A DNA stretch of 64,000 nt from Pyropia yezoensis (taxonomy: Eukaryota; Rhodophyta; Bangiophyceae; Bangiales; Bangiaceae), in contig CM020619.1 in NCBI GenBank assembly GCA_009829735.1, positions 27,492,063 to 27,556,062 on the forward strand. Direction: 5' to 3'. Numbering within the stretch: the first letter of the stretch is position 1; each line of letters begins with the position of its first letter. The notes beneath the pieces were generated by a model. The model saw only the letters and a program-made list of their open reading frames with translations. It did no database searches and was not told the origin of the DNA. A program made the translations under genes and the position numbers. Positions 34,826-47,738 of this stretch are shown piece by piece.

Positions 34826-36769
34826 CTAGGCACGCATGCTAGACTCCCCAACCCCACGGCCCTCGCCCTCACGTGGAGGCGAGCGGCGATCCCCACGCCG
34901 ATAACGTTCCCCACCAGTCGGCGGGGCCGGCGGCTCCAAGTCGGATCCGTCGCGCCCCTCACGGTCGCGCAAGTGGCGACGACCGCGGCAACCCTTCTGT
35001 TTGGTCTTGCGCGCAAGTTGGCGACGCAGACGCTGGACAGACTCCGTCTCCGACGTGGTAGAGGACTCCGAGACGGAATAAGACAACTCGTCTTCCGACA
35101 CGGAGGGAGACCGCCGCGAGTGACGGCGACGACGGCGAGGAGGCGAGTATGCCCGGCTCGCGCGACGTTTGCCACGCCCAAGTGGGGCTGGCTGGGGCAT
35201 AATAGCCCCGATGCGAGCCAACTCGGCTGTCATAAACTCCGCCACCGACTCGCAACTCGCGGTCGCCACTGCAGTACGAACGCGCTCCTCAAGTTGAGGA
35301 GTCTCGGAAACTTGATGGGTTGCGGTCGACGCGGCAAACCAAGAAATGGTACGCACCAACGTGGTGGTCATCATCTCTGAGGTCAAAGGCGTGGCCGGCA
35401 ACACCAACTTGGGATAAATCGTCAAGAGGGTGGCCCCCACGTTGGGGGACACCGGGGTGGACGACTCAACGGCAACGCTTATCGAGATGTCCCCGTGCGG
35501 CTGGAAAGGGACAGGAGGAAGCGGAGAGGCACGCCGAGTTGGCAGTGCCCGAGTGTAACTGCGACCCCTACTCGGGGCCCCCGCAGTGGGTTGAGACAGG
35601 TAGTCCTCGTGAGCGGGCACAGCCATCACAATGGCCTTGTCCGAGGGCGGCGCAGTTTGGTGATCCACCCCCGGGGCATACGGGTAGTCCCCGATGCCCA
35701 ACCTCTCTCGAAGTACCACACGCCCGTCGTGAAGTTCACGACCGACCCAGACGAACTGGCGAAGTGCGCCATCGTCCTTGGGCCCGCGGGTGGAGCGGCG
35801 CAACTTGTGCTCAATGCTCTCCCACTCGATGAACTTATGCAGTCGGAGTATCTCCTCAAGTAGAGTGAGTTGTCCTGATGAGCACCCCTCAGCAACTAGC
35901 TGAGGGGTGGGCTGTTCCAAACCTTGGATAAGCCGAGGGGGAAGATGCCAGAGCATCCCCCGCCGCTGGGCACAAGACACCCAGGTCGACATGACCTCGA
36001 GGAGCCACTGGGTTGCCAACATGGCGAACACCAGGTGGTCCGGGCTAACCACCAACATGGTGAAGCCGAAGTGGTCAAGCAACCGGAGTAGCAACGCCGG
36101 AAACCCGTAGGGGACCTCAACTTGAGGCCACCACTCCGGCTTCTTGGGGTAGTACTGCTCCTTGCTAGCAGCGGACTGCTCCGGAAGCTCAAGTTGAGCC
36201 GAGGTCACCAAGTAGGGACCTCGCCGGAAGTCCTTCTACATCCGCACATCAAAGCGATGAGTGTGCGGATCGACCTCTTGAAGGTACGGGGGACGAGTTG
36301 TCACCGCGTCCCAAGTGAAGGTCGGCACTTCGCCGGGACCCGGGGTAGTTCCCCCGCGGTCCACCATGGCCTTGGCCCGCCGCACGTCTTCGACTTCATC
36401 CTCGTCCAGGAAGGCAAACTGGTCCGTCCTGAAGCCGGGAGGGAACCCAACCCTACGGGGGAACTTCTCCCGTAGGCGGTCCCATACCCGACTCATCGCT
36501 GTGCCAAGTCGGTCACAGCGAAGAACAGTCAACCCCTCCTCATATAGAGGCCAAGCGGGGTAAAACCACCGCCCCAAGGCCTCCCGTGGGATGACGCGGC
36601 CCGTCTCCGGAGGAGATCCCGCCGCCAACCCAAAGCCGGGTGACGCAGGAGTCCCATCCCCCGGAGCGATCGCGGAGCCCCCGCCGGAAGTCCCGTCGGG
36701 CGCTACACCGTAGGAGGTGTCCTCCATACGTTCATCCAGGGAATCAGTCTCCACCCCCGGGGTCACCAT
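34826..36769 (-). pseudogene. Antisense accessory ORF of family B, one nonsense codon
   Basis: 648 codons from the ATG of MVTPGVETD (36769) to 34826, broken only by TAG at 36236-36238. The frame is otherwise continuous. N-terminal part: Pro/Gly-rich, then a folded-looking block (LGRWFYPAWPLYEEGL). After the stop: EQYYPKKPEWWPQVEVPYGF, a hydrophobic block LLLRLLDHFGFTMLVV, FAMLATQWLLEV and GMLWHLP. The C-terminal third is Ser/Arg-rich with RS-like runs. The YYPK-VExP and LWxLP blocks align with family C (AAYYPK, RLWFLP). The order GxP, helix, helix, LW is reminiscent of the Transposase_28 (PF04195) region found in antisense ORFs of plant gypsy elements. It converges with pol, 111 bases apart. 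Confidence 0.65.
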
Positions 36770-37028
36770 GGCTCTCCTCAAGTTAGGGAGAGACGACCTG
36801 GCTGCAGCTGCACGAGACCCGCCTCGAGTTGAGGGGGGCTCAGATCGCGGGTAGATGGGTGGCCTCCCCAGCGCGGGGCGGCCCAGGGAAAGGTGAGGGG
36901 GATGTGTTGGTGGTGGTGAGGTGGAACCGAGGAGAGCAAGCTGCCGAGTGGGCAAGTTTGAGGGGAGGGGCGGTCAACGTGACCGCCTCCACGTCCACGT
37001 TACGTACCAGGGGGACAGCAAGGCGCGC

Positions 37029-37033
37029 CCCCA
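37029..37033. other. 5' target-site duplication of A1 (CCCCA)
   Basis: Identical to 47664-47668 after the 3' LTR. Confidence 0.9.
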
Positions 37034-37396
37034 TGTAGCAATATGGATGACCGTATTGTGACCCTAAGACAGAGGGACTACTTCTAACCCTTAACTTTCA
37101 ATTTGGGAGTCCGTATTGGTCATACGTATCTATAAGTTACGTATGACCAGAGGGACTTGCATCTTGGGGTGGAGGGTAGTTAGTAGTGTCTCCGAGGGTG
37201 TATAACGAGGGGACGCGCGGCGAATCCACCGCCGTTCATGGTGGAACAACAAACCCCTCCTATTTGGGCTCCCATCTTGGTCCCGTGGCTTGCGCTCCAA
37301 GGACAGCAACCTTGGCCTCCCGGTGACTTTCGTGCCGATCCCCCTTGGTGAGTGTTCCCTGAGAGTAGACGTGCAGCGGATCCCTATTGTGCTACA
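37034..37396 (+). repeat. 5' LTR of A1 (363 bp)
   Basis: TGTAGCA...TGCTACA ends. A TATA-like motif near 37202 and a partly decayed G/C hairpin lie in the second half. Confidence 0.95.
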
Positions 37397-37397
37397 T

Positions 37398-37412
37398 TGG
37401 TGGAGCAGCTGG
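37398..37412 (+). other. Primer binding site of A1
   Basis: TGGTGGAGCAGCTGG starts one base after the LTR. The same site follows the LTRs of A2 and A3 and, with one change, B2. It would pair with a tRNA whose 3' end reads CTGCTCCACCA. Confidence 0.7.
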
Positions 37413-37621
37413 CGAAGAGTTTCCGTCACCCTTGTGGTGACGCCGTCTTCGGCCCTGGCACACGGATAGGGATCTGGTCCTTTTCTTGTACTCGTGGTGC
37501 TGCGATCTGGTTGATTGTTCTGAGTGGTTGCGTTGGACTGCGATCTACGGTTACTCTCCCCCAACTACCCCCTCGCTCTCTTATTTGTGGTGACTGTTTC
37601 GTAGGTTGACTGAGTGTAACC

Positions 37622-39886
37622 ATGTCTACGCAAGAGACGGGGAACGTTCAAGATGACGGATCGGCGTCGACGCCGACCCCGGAGCTGAAGCCGGGAACCG
37701 GGATCGGTAACCCGATCGACAACATTGAGACGCCGATGCTCTCCTGTGCCGGATTGACGTTTGGTACGGCGCGGACGGCCGGGGGCGGCGGACCGCCTCA
37801 ACTGTCCTGCGCCGACTTCACTCCGCCGCCACCTTCACCAGGGGACTCCCTGATGGCATCATTGGCTCGCATCGAGGCCTGGTTCACCGGGCTAGACGTC
37901 CGTCAAGAGCGTACGGAGGACGCAATGGCTGTGCTGATTTCAGCACGCCACACGACGGTACCCCGTCGTATTCCTCCCACACCGGTACGGTTCGAACCGG
38001 CCGGACTACTTCCGGAGTCCACCAGGGTCGACCCCGGTGTTGTTACTCCTGGACAACCTCCGGACACGGCGGGTTATCGATCCGACTTGTCAGCCGAGTT
38101 GGAACGTAGCCATACAGAGCGCTACGCTCGGAGCACCCAGAGCGGGCTCCGCGGACATGGTCCGGCGGATACTTACGCCGGAACAGAGTCGGCGATGGGG
38201 GGAGGCGGTACCGTCTCGCAGCACCCCCTCGACGACGGAAGCCAGGCAACTCGGGTACCCGAGGCGCCGACGCCGGAAGCTCCAGCGTCACTGGTGCAAG
38301 CGATGACAGCGCAGGCTACTGCGAGCTTATTGCAGGGGATGGAGTCCGATGAGTTTACTCATCAACTGGCCAAGCGACTGGATATCCAGGACGCGGACAC
38401 GGAGATTGTCAACGAAGTCTTCAGGTCGGTACTGACTCCTGAACGTTATCGTTTGGAAGACCGATCCACTACCGTGTCGAAGTCGATGCGTACTACCTCG
38501 CACTGAGCGATCCGCTCTATGCAGACCCTCACGAAGGGAGTCCCTATGTTCGGGGGCCCGAACGGACGCCCATTGGCCGTCATTGGCTTCCCGACTAGCT
38601 TCAAGGCAGCCGCAGACAAGGAACTCGTCGACGAGGGGCTGGCTCTGGACATCCTCCCGTTCTTTGTTGATGAACGGGTGCGAGGCATCCTCCGCCAGGC
38701 ACCCCCGATGCCGAGAATGAGGTTTGCAGCCACCCCCATGGATTACTGTGGTATACTGAAGGAGCTGCTTAGCAGCTACGTCAGTGAGGACAAGTGCGAA
38801 GACCACTATCGGGCCCTTCGCACCGCCACCGCCCAGTCCTGGGAGGATGAGAAGATGTTTGGACGCCGGATCCAAGAGCTCGACTATGAATTTGGGAAGC
38901 TCCTCGGCGAAGGGGAGCTACGGGCCATCCTGTTCGCAGGAGTACCCAACTATGTGCGGATATCCGCACGGGGAGCCAACACGGCTCGGACGAACTTCAG
39001 TCGACTGCTGCATATGTGCAAGCCCCTAGGGGACGCCTCCCGGGTGCTACACCCGGAATGTGCCCTGGCCCCGAAGCCCAAGGGTGAGCGAGGCAAGCCC
39101 AGTCTTACCCCGGTACCGAGGCAAGAGAAGGTGGATCGTAAGGCCGCACCAGTACTGGTGGCGACCGAACATGCCCCTACGGGTGTGGATGAACCTCTAG
39201 TCGACCAAAAGGGCCACCTGTTGCAACCGACGACGCCGGTGATTGATGAGCATGGTACGGTAGCGTACATCGCCCCGGCTGGGACCCAGTTCCAGGTCAA
39301 CGAGGGAGCGGGCCGGCGCGTCCCGTATATGCGGACTACGGGGTATGCCCCTGTTACGGGTAACCCCCACCAACCCCTGCCGACATGGGCGGTGCGTACG
39401 GAGGCACCTCCGCACATCGCTGGTAGAACCAACCGGTTGAGGGAGTCCATGTTCCGGTTGGCACCGGGACCCAAGGCCTACCAAGGGGCAGGCACTCGGG
39501 CGCCCGAGGCAGGCAACCGGACCTATGGAGCGAACCCGACGCGGACGCCCGGGACGGCCGGCACGTCCGCATGTATGTTGTGCGGAGACCCCCCCCACTG
39601 GGTGTCCTCATGCCCGCTCATCCCGGAGGAGTCCCGACGGGCAGCGGCGCAACGCAAGGCATCCATTGGGGGGTATCCCGCCAGAGCATCGGCACCGGGC
39701 AGGCAGCAAGCTTTAGGAGGAGTACTGGCAGTTGAGGAGGCACCTCCTCTCCCGGATATCCCGGAAGATAGTGCCCGGCCCAGCACGGGAAACGAGGAAG
39801 AGGAAGGACGACACGGGGTCGCTGGGGCAACCCTAGCAAGCCACCCCGGACCGCCGCGGGGAAAGCCCCACGGAGAGCGCGGTTGA
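37622..39886 (+). pseudogene. gag: A1 gag, one nonsense codon
   Basis: 754 codons from MSTQETG to TGA 39884-39886, interrupted only by TGA at 38504-38506 where A3 has Arg (CGA). The N-terminal third is Pro/Thr/Gly-rich and the middle is the capsid-like domain. A CCHC zinc knuckle (CMLCGDPPHWVSSC) lies near the C-terminus. Relative to A3 gag it runs about 30 codons further, because A3 stops just after the frameshift site. It makes the structural protein of the virus-like particle in intact elements. Confidence 0.9.
39787..39793 (+). promoter_or_regulatory. -1 frameshift site GGGAAAC between gag and pol (A1)
   Basis: The gag codons are ACG GGA AAC, so the heptamer is in the X XXY YYZ register needed for -1 slippage. 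From it the pol frame is open into the protease. The identical site and register occur in A3 (59776-59782). Confidence 0.75.
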
Positions 39887-42800
39887 GCCGACGCCGCATC
39901 AATCCCCGGGTATACCTTCCGGCCCCGACAACACCGCGTCAGGGTATTGATGACCAACCTCCAAGGTTGGGAGGAGAGGACGGGAAGCCCCGTCACATTG
40001 AACCAGACAAGGGCCCTGTTCAGGATGCCCGAGCTACACCGGATATCGGTGTAGGCCACATACTGTTCACCTTGGAGATCTTCAAGGTATCAGCCACACT
40101 GGGGGTTGACCCCCAGTCGACCCGATCGTATTACCCTGTACTGGATACAGGGGCTGGACCGAACCTGATCCGGAAGGATACTCTCCCGGAAAAGTGGCTC
40201 CCGCGAGTCAGAGTCACTCGGGGACCCTCGATCAAGGATGCGAATGGTCGTCTCATTCGTACGACCGCAGCGATGTCGCTGCAGGTCACCATCGGGGAGC
40301 TCACTACGGAAGTCGAATTCCTGGTGTGTAAGACTCTATCTGTGCCCTGCATATTGGGGAGCACCTTCATCAACGCTCACGTTGATGCAATCCGGCCAGG
40401 CCGGAGGACCGTCGAGCTGCAAGAGGCCGACGGGACGAAGAGAGCGCAGAGCCGAAGACACTCGGGCTGGCCAAGCGGACTCGCTTTGAGCCGTTGTCGG
40501 AGACCGTCCTCCCGGTTAACTGTGACCTCGCAGGCATCTGCAGAGTCAGTCCAACCTACGAACCTACAAGCGCCATGGGTTGACCATGGCCAACGGTATC
40601 GTCGACCTCCCAGCGGGGGGGTCATCACTGCTCGTGATGGCGAACTATCGCCGTAAGGCAGTCACCCTTCCGAAAGGAACTATCCGCGGGATCGCCGAGC
40701 TCTACGAAGGAGACATCCTTACCCCTGACAAGGAAGGTCAAGTGGAACCACTTGAGGTACTGGCGGTCACCGAGACCACCGAGCTGCAGGACCCCGATGA
40801 CGGGAAACCTAACCCATCAACAGCTCCGGCGGACATTCCGCCAAAGGACCAAGAAGCCTTGAAAGCACTGGCCGAGGCGGACCTCGACCATCTTCCCCCT
40901 TCGGTACCTGAAGGGGTACGACGGATGCTAAGAAAGCATGACGTCATGTGGACCGGCGGGGCGCTGGGTACCATTGGGGCAACCCAACACCGTAAAGACC
41001 TGGTACCTGGTGCACGACCAGCGCGGTCGCAACCGCATCGCGCGGGACCTATGCAACGAGAGATCGTTGATGGAGAATTGAAGAGGATGAGCGAAGCTAA
41101 GGTGATCCGACCGTCGATGTCGGAGTGGGGCGCCCCAGTCGTTATCGTACCGAAGAAGGATCAAACTCCTCGGTTCTGCATCGATTATCGACGCCTCAAC
41201 TTGGTTACCAAGAAAGACTCATACCCTTTATCAACGACGGACGAGTGTATCGACTCCCTGGGAGAAGCCACATTGTTTACCACTATCGACTGCAATGCCG
41301 GGTACTGGCAGACCAGTTGCGGAGGAGGATATCCCCAAGACGGCGTTCGTCTGTCACAGTGGAGTGTACGAGTTCCTAAGGATGCCCTTCGGATTGTCCA
41401 ACGCCCCCGCCACATTCCAGCGGGCCATCGACATTATACTTTCGGGAGTGAAGTGGCGTACCTGCCTGGTGTACCTGGACGATGTCATCGTCTTCTCGCG
41501 TAATATGGATGACCATGTGCAACATGTCGACGAGGTACTCACCCTCTTGCGAAACGCCGGGGTGGCCCTGCGACTCAAGAAGTGCGCCTCCTTTAGCAGA
41601 CCGTCGAGTATCTGGGTCACCAGATCACACCAGGTAAACTGGGAGCGCTCGAAGCGAATACCCGGGCACTCCGGGATGCGCGATACCCAGCCACTCAGAC
41701 ACAGCTGAAAAGCTTCCTGGGGATGTGCGACGTATATTGACGGTTCGTCAAGGACTTCGCTCGTATAGCCAAACCGTTAACGGTTCTGACGAGCAGCGCC
41801 TTGCCAAAGGCACTACAACCTCCCTCGCCGAACGAGGGAGAGGCATTCGAGCTGCTCAAGCAAGCTCTGCTAGCCCCACCCGTGCTTGCGTTGCCGCATA
41901 GACGCGGGACCTTCGTCATCGACGTCGATGCCTGCGATACCCAAGTAGGATGCACCCTGTTACAGGGAGAGACCATCATCGGTACCGATAATGCTATACC
42001 GGACCTACATCCGGTGGGGTACTTCAGCCGGACACTCAACCCAGCTGAGCGTAACTAGTGCCACCGAGCGCGAGTGCCTCGGAGTCATATGGGCAGTGCA
42101 ACTGCTCCGGCCATACCTGGAAGGTTCCAGGTTCATCGTGAGGTCCGACCACGAACCCTTACGATGGCTTATCAACCTTGGTGACAAGGATTCCGACAGC
42201 CATGGACGGCTAGCCCGGTGGAGACTGAAGATGGCCGAGCACGACTACCGGACCATGTATAAGGCCGGCTCAACCCATCGTCTGGGAGACGCGCTGTCGC
42301 GACTGGATACACCGAGCGGGGATACCCGACATGTGGACGAGGACATCCTGGTTGTACCGGTTTGCATGGTGGGTAATGCCACCCAAGGTATGGTTGACCA
42401 TACCATGGCACACCTTGCGTGCCCATTGACCCTCGCGGACTTCCGCGAGTCACAGGCCAATGAAGATGACTGTAAACGCCATCGCGCTAACCTCCTGGCC
42501 GGCACGGCCGGCATCTTCTCCGAGAATGGGGACGGACTCATATACCGGCGGGCACCTGCCGATGGACGGCATCAGGTCGTGGTTTCCGTGTCCTTACGAC
42601 AAGCCGTCATGGAACGAAAACACGAAAACCCCACAGCCGGACACCCGGGGGGTTCGCGCATGCTCGCAGCAATGCGAAAGTTCTTCTACTGGCCAGCAAT
42701 GGCCGTCGACGTAATCGACCACGTGCGAGGATGCCACCCGTGTGCACGGAATCGTATGATTCTTCATTGGCGGGCATCCGCTATGAAACTATTCCCCTCG

Positions 42801-43898
42801 GATGGGCCCAACGAGCAAGTCGCTATCGACATACTCGGGCCGCTTCCGGTAACGGAAGAAGGGAACAGGTACATCCTGGTCATGTCGGATCGCTTTACTA
42901 AGCTGTCACGGGCAGTAGCAATCCCGAACGATACGGCCTACACCATTATGAATGCAGTGGTTGACCACTGGATCAGTGCTTACGGAGTAATGAAGCAACT
43001 CCTCTCCGATAACGGAGCAAACCTTGCGTCAGCATTCTGCACTAAGGTCCTGGGCATGTTCGGTATCGAACCCCGTCGGGCATCCGACTACCACCCGCAG
43101 TCCAACGGGCAGGTGGAGCGGTTCAACCGCACCATCGTCAAGATGCTCCAATGCTACGTGGCGGAACACACGAAGACGTGGGACAGGCTTCTGTTCGTCT
43201 TGACCCTGGCATACAATGCCAGGCCCCACCGGAGTACCAGCATTGCCCCACTGGAATGGGTCATGCCGATGGGCGTCGGAAACCTGACGCTGCCACAGGG
43301 CAGATGCACTCGGTATGACATACCGAATGGCCGACCAGCCGAACGGATCCACTTAGCTTGGTTGGCCAAGCTATCGTGGATGATACCTAAGCTCAAGGGT
43401 GCCCTTGACCGTACACAACTTCGATACAAGAAGAACTTCGACGCCCGGCTACGGGTACGCAACGCAACCCTGGTAACAGGTGACTGGGTCTACATCAGAC
43501 ACCAGAAGTTCCGAGGGAACAAGCTTATGCAACCGGTCAAGGGACCGGACCAGATCTTACACAGAGATGATCACTCTGTAATCCTGCGCTCCGATACGGA
43601 GATACAACGCATCAATCTCAATGATGCGACACATGCTCCGAAGCCGGAACAGCCTCAGCCGGTACCGGCTGGGTTGCTACTTGAAGCTCTTACAACCCAC
43701 CGGTCAGATGACCCGGTGGGGCCGGATGGGATTCCATACCAAGTAGAGAGCGTGGTCGGACACACCGACCCGGACCTGCCAGGACCCTGGTACGTCAAGG
43801 TGATGTGGGTCGGATACGACTCACCCACCTCGGCACAGGCGGCGAATATACCCCGCCAACTTCTCATGCCTTACATGAGGCGACGACGCCTACTGTAA
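39788..43898 (+). pseudogene. pol: A1 pol, multiple frameshifts
   Basis: Protease (VLDTGAGPNL near 40140) is intact. A deletion near 40445 removes about 80 bases relative to A3. RT is frameshifted near 41315 and 41600 but keeps YLDDVIVFS; a stop replaces Arg near 41738. RNase H is shifted at about 42056. From there to 43898 the frame is open: RNase H end, integrase zinc finger (HENPTAGHPGG to CHPCA), triad in IDILGPLP, SDNGANL and NGQVERF, and chromodomain VMWVGYDSPTS. Functional only in its C-terminal half, if expressed. Confidence 0.9.
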
Positions 43899-44347
43899 CA
43901 ACCCAACCGACACCGACTTCGGCTGTTGGGGGGTGAGGCTAATACCTACTAAGTAGGGTGTCACATGGATTCGGCATGACTTAGGTTCACTAAGCTGGAG
44001 CGGACTTAGGCTAACTAAGTAAGCTACTGACTTTTACAAGTTTACTTGAAGGAGATGACTAACTCCGATAATTTCAAAGTAACCTGAGGCTTACACCAAG
44101 GTAAACCTTCATCCATGGGGCAAGTGACGGACCAAGGAAGGTTGACCTTCATGAGTATTAACCAACCAGGATGGGTTGGGGGCTCGAGAGAAAACCGAGG
44201 CAGGCCACTGCTAAGGCAGACGGGGTACTCCCCAAAGGCAGCCATTGGTATCATGCAAACGCCCCAGCGGGGGATGAATTTATACTTACTACTACCCGGC
44301 CACCATAAGGGTCATCGGGTCCCTCTCCCGCACAACACTAGCACTCC
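43899..44347. other. Spacer between convergent pol and aORF in A1, with palindromic repeats
   Basis: Contains the palindrome ACCTACTAAGTAGGG (about 43944-43958) and two spaced ACTTAG...CTAAG units (from about 43979 and 44004). A3 has four such 24-bp units at the same place. Confidence 0.7.
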
Positions 44348-46971
44348 TCAGTGGGTAGACCCGCTGCCCGAGGGAGGCCACTCACGCGTAAACGCGTACA
44401 CCTCCATGCTCCACCGGTCGGCAATCTCGCGACGGTCAATCGCCCGAGTTACCTCGGTGCATAGCTCGACGAGGGTGCTGCGGCCAGCCTCCACGTCATC
44501 CAGTGCTGTCCGGAGGCGGTCCAGCACGCCACCGAAGCAACGCGCGGAGCCAACCAGCGCAGCACCGGGGGGGATATCCCCCCCGCCAACAGAGAGACCC
44601 TCCCGCAGCTCGCGGGCAATGAGGGCGTCAACGCCCTCATACCATAGACGGGGACCCCCGTCACGCATGACAGGGGCGGAAGGTGACACTGGCGCAGCCA
44701 GAGGGGCCACAGGAGCCGACACGGCTACCACCGGAGCCGGTGGCGCCTGATACGAGGCCCGATAGGACCCCACCGAAGGGGTTCCACCGTAAACCCGGCG
44801 GGGCTCCGCCCGACGACGGGAAACCTCACGCTCCCCTCCCTCAGAGTCCCACTCTCGGGGACGACGGCCAACCCCCACCGGTATCGGGCTCCCGAACCAC
44901 GGGGCGAGGACCTGAAGAGGGTCATGGATAACCATGGGAATGCCCAGGTCAAGAACAGCCTCGGCGGACGCCCACCCACGGCAATTGGGCTCACCCGGCT
45001 GAGTACGCCGGATGCGCAACGAGTGAAGAGGCAAGGGGGCAGCCCCAGCCTGCGGATCCCGGTACGGGGGAAGCGTCAAAACCCCAGCCCAGTTCACGGC
45101 ATCGTGAACGGCCAGGAGGGCCTCGAACTCCCGGGCCAACCCGGTCTTGGCAGCGATCATGTCTACGCCCAGCTGCCCGATATGCCGACGGACACCCGTC
45201 GGAAGATGAAACAGGCGCCCCTGCCGACGGACGGACAGCAAGAAGGGGGAAGCCTGCCCGTGGGTAACCTCAAGGGTGAAGGTCCCCTGCAACGGGTGGA
45301 CAGGCCCGGAGGCCAACACACTACCGAAGTATCGGAGACAGGAGCCGGTGTCAAACCGGAAAGCAGGGGCGGGCTCCCACCCCTCCTGCCATAGCGGCGG
45401 GCGCACGGGAGTGTATACCGGAGCACGACCGTTGCCGGTCTGCAACGCACACGTTGTATCGCTGCGGAACGCATCCGCCGTGACACCATGGTTCCGTCGC
45501 CAGCTCGACGCCGACTTCAACCCCGCCATGGGCGGGTACGGAGCCGTCAACGTCAGATATGGGGATACCCCCGGGAAGAACTCAAACCCGGGATACCGGC
45601 CGGTATCGCCCACCGTCAGCCCAAACTCCACAGGAGCCACCGCAGACGCAACCCCCCGAGCACTAGCCGGGTAGTCAACCTCCCGCGGCAACGCGGGGGC
45701 AACCAAGTCGCATATCCCGAAGGCGGAGTCGAGAAAGACTTCACCCCGCCCCACCCGGGTGCGCCAGAGCTGCGCATGCCGGTCATCCGGCTGACTCAGG
45801 GCCCAATGATGCTCCACCCGGACCGCATTCTGCTGGTTGACCAGCCGCACCAGCTCCCGCTCCCAGCTCGGGTCCAACTTGACACGCCGGGAGGACCCTC
45901 CACGGTAACGCGGCTGGTGGAACTCCACCCGCATCCGCCCAGCGGAGTCCATGGACTCCTGCACGGTGAGGCCTCGAACCCGAGCCACCAAGTCGGACAT
46001 CGACATGGAGGGTTGACCCGCCACCAAGGCGACGCCGCCACCCAGCGGGGCAACCCGGGCGGGCCCAGGAAGAATCGGAGGCGCCAGGGGAAGCCCCACC
46101 GGCAGATGGGCCGGTGCCGCAGGCGCACGGGCCGAGGAGGAAGAAGAAGGGCGGGCGCCCGCCCGGAGTAGCTCCCGGAGTCCGCCGCCATCGGGGAAGA
46201 CACGTCTTGACCACCTGTCGCCCGCGGTACCGCGGGCAGAGCGTCGCCGCCATCCGGGCCCGACGTAGGCACAACGGGGACGGAGGGGGTAGACCCGTTA
46301 CCCACCTCCGCGGACGCACCACCAACCGGGCGGGCACCCGCGCCGTCTTGACCCGCCGTCCCGGCCGGGGTACGGCCACGACCGTCCGACACACCGACTG
46401 CACCGTCTTGCGGTAGAGCCGCGCCGGAACCGACGACAGGAGCCATCCGGGCCGCCGGAGGAGCAGGGGTAGAAGCAGCCACACGCGATTGACCGCCACC
46501 CGACGGAGCCATCGTGCCGCTGCACACGGGCGACAACCCGCCCGGCGCGCCTTCCGGAACCACACGGACGGTTACCCGGTCGCCTTCGTCCTCCGACGAG
46601 CTCGCCAAGAAGCACTCGGCGGCGGTGGCGGAGACGGGAACGTCTTCCTGCATCACCTCCTCCTCCTCCTCGAGCAGGAGGTCCTCCTCGCCCCCGGGAA
46701 CCTGGGGGTCCAATATGGTGGAGCCGGGGTAGCAGGGGCGCCCCGTGCCAAAAAGCCGCAGCCGGCTCGACCCGGTACAAGGAACGCCCGCGGACGAGCC
46801 AGGGAAGCGCGGGCACCCGCGCTTATAACCACACAGCTCAGCACGAGCGATACGGCAGCGCGGGACGACCTGCGCCAGCCGAGCTACGAGGTCGCTCCAC
46901 CCAGGCACCTGGATCGGGACCACGCCCCCCACACGGGGTAAACAAGGGGGGTCACCCCCAACCGCCCTCAC
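44348..46971 (-). pseudogene. Antisense accessory ORF of A1, frameshifted
   Basis: Two overlapping frames (46971-45796 and 46099-44348) together match the continuous A3 aORF. The frameshift lies near 46110. The ATG used by A3 (MSYPQ) is ATA here. The conserved core runs from SDLVARVRGLTVQES through GRGEVFLD, APYPPMAGLKSASSW and RLFHLPTGVRRHIGQLG to IPMVIHDPLQVLAPWFG. The C-terminal end FTREWPPS lies close to the repeat spacer. Confidence 0.8.
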
Positions 46972-47301
46972 GCAACGTGGGCAGCCCCCGCCCCCAACTC
47001 AATCGTCCACAAGAGAGGGGCCCCCCTACCACCAGACGCCTGGTGGCGGATCCGCTTGCACCACCCTTTGGAAAGGGGGGTCGTGAACAAAAACCCGCAT
47101 CGGGAACTCAACGGTCCGGAAAGCGGATCGTGTGTGTACCACACAAAGAGGGGCACCCCCCTCAGACAACCTCAAAAAGGGGTGTCTGTCGCGACAGGGC
47201 GCAAAGCCCCACCCGACTGGTAAACGGTCACGCAACCCACTTACATTCGGAAACCCGAATGCAACTCGACCCAAGGACGGGCCGAATCTAAGGGGGGGAT
47301 A
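46972..47301. other. aORF leader and polypurine tract of A1
   Basis: Conserved with 52081-52666 in A3. Purine tract AAGGGGGGGA at 47290-47299 directly precedes the 3' LTR and would prime plus-strand DNA synthesis. Confidence 0.7.
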
Positions 47302-47663
47302 TGTAGCAATATGGATGACAGTATTGTGACCCTAAGACAGGGGGACTTTTTCTAACCCTTAACTTTCAATTCGGGAGTCCGTATTGGTCACGGTATCTAT
47401 ATGTTACGTATGACCAGAGAGACTTGCATCTTGGGGTGGAGGGTAGTTAGTAATGTCTCCGAGGGTTTATAACGAGCGGGCCGGCGGCGAATCCACCGCC
47501 GGCCATGGTGGAACAACAAGCCCCTCCTATTAGGGCTCCCATCTTGGTCCCGTGGCTTGCGCTCCAAGGACAGCAAGCTTGGCCTCCCGGTGACGTTGGT
47601 GCCGATCCCCCTTGGTGAGTGTTCCCTGAGGGTGGACGTGCAGCGGATACCTATTGTGCTACA
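47302..47663 (+). repeat. 3' LTR of A1 (362 bp)
   Basis: TGTAGCA...TGCTACA. TATA-like TTTATAA at 47466-47472 and a perfect 9-bp-stem hairpin at 47479-47504. Confidence 0.95.
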
Positions 47664-47668
47664 CCCCA
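47664..47668. other. 3' target-site duplication of A1 (CCCCA)
   Basis: Matches 37029-37033. Confidence 0.9.
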
Positions 47669-47738
47669 ACGCCGAGACATGCGTTTGTACGCCCCCTCGC
47701 AGGGCCGACCGGGTCGGTCGGAGCTGAGGAGAAGGGAG

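Larger units (their letters stand above)
37034..47663 (+). mobile_element. Family A chromovirus A1, complete but decayed
   Basis: Layout: LTR, primer site, gag, pol (-1 frame), convergent aORF, polypurine tract, LTR, with 5-bp target duplication CCCCA. The two LTRs differ at about 26 of 363 positions by eye (about 7 percent), so the insertion is old. Gag has a nonsense codon; pol and aORF have frameshifts. It lies inside B1. Confidence 0.95.
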
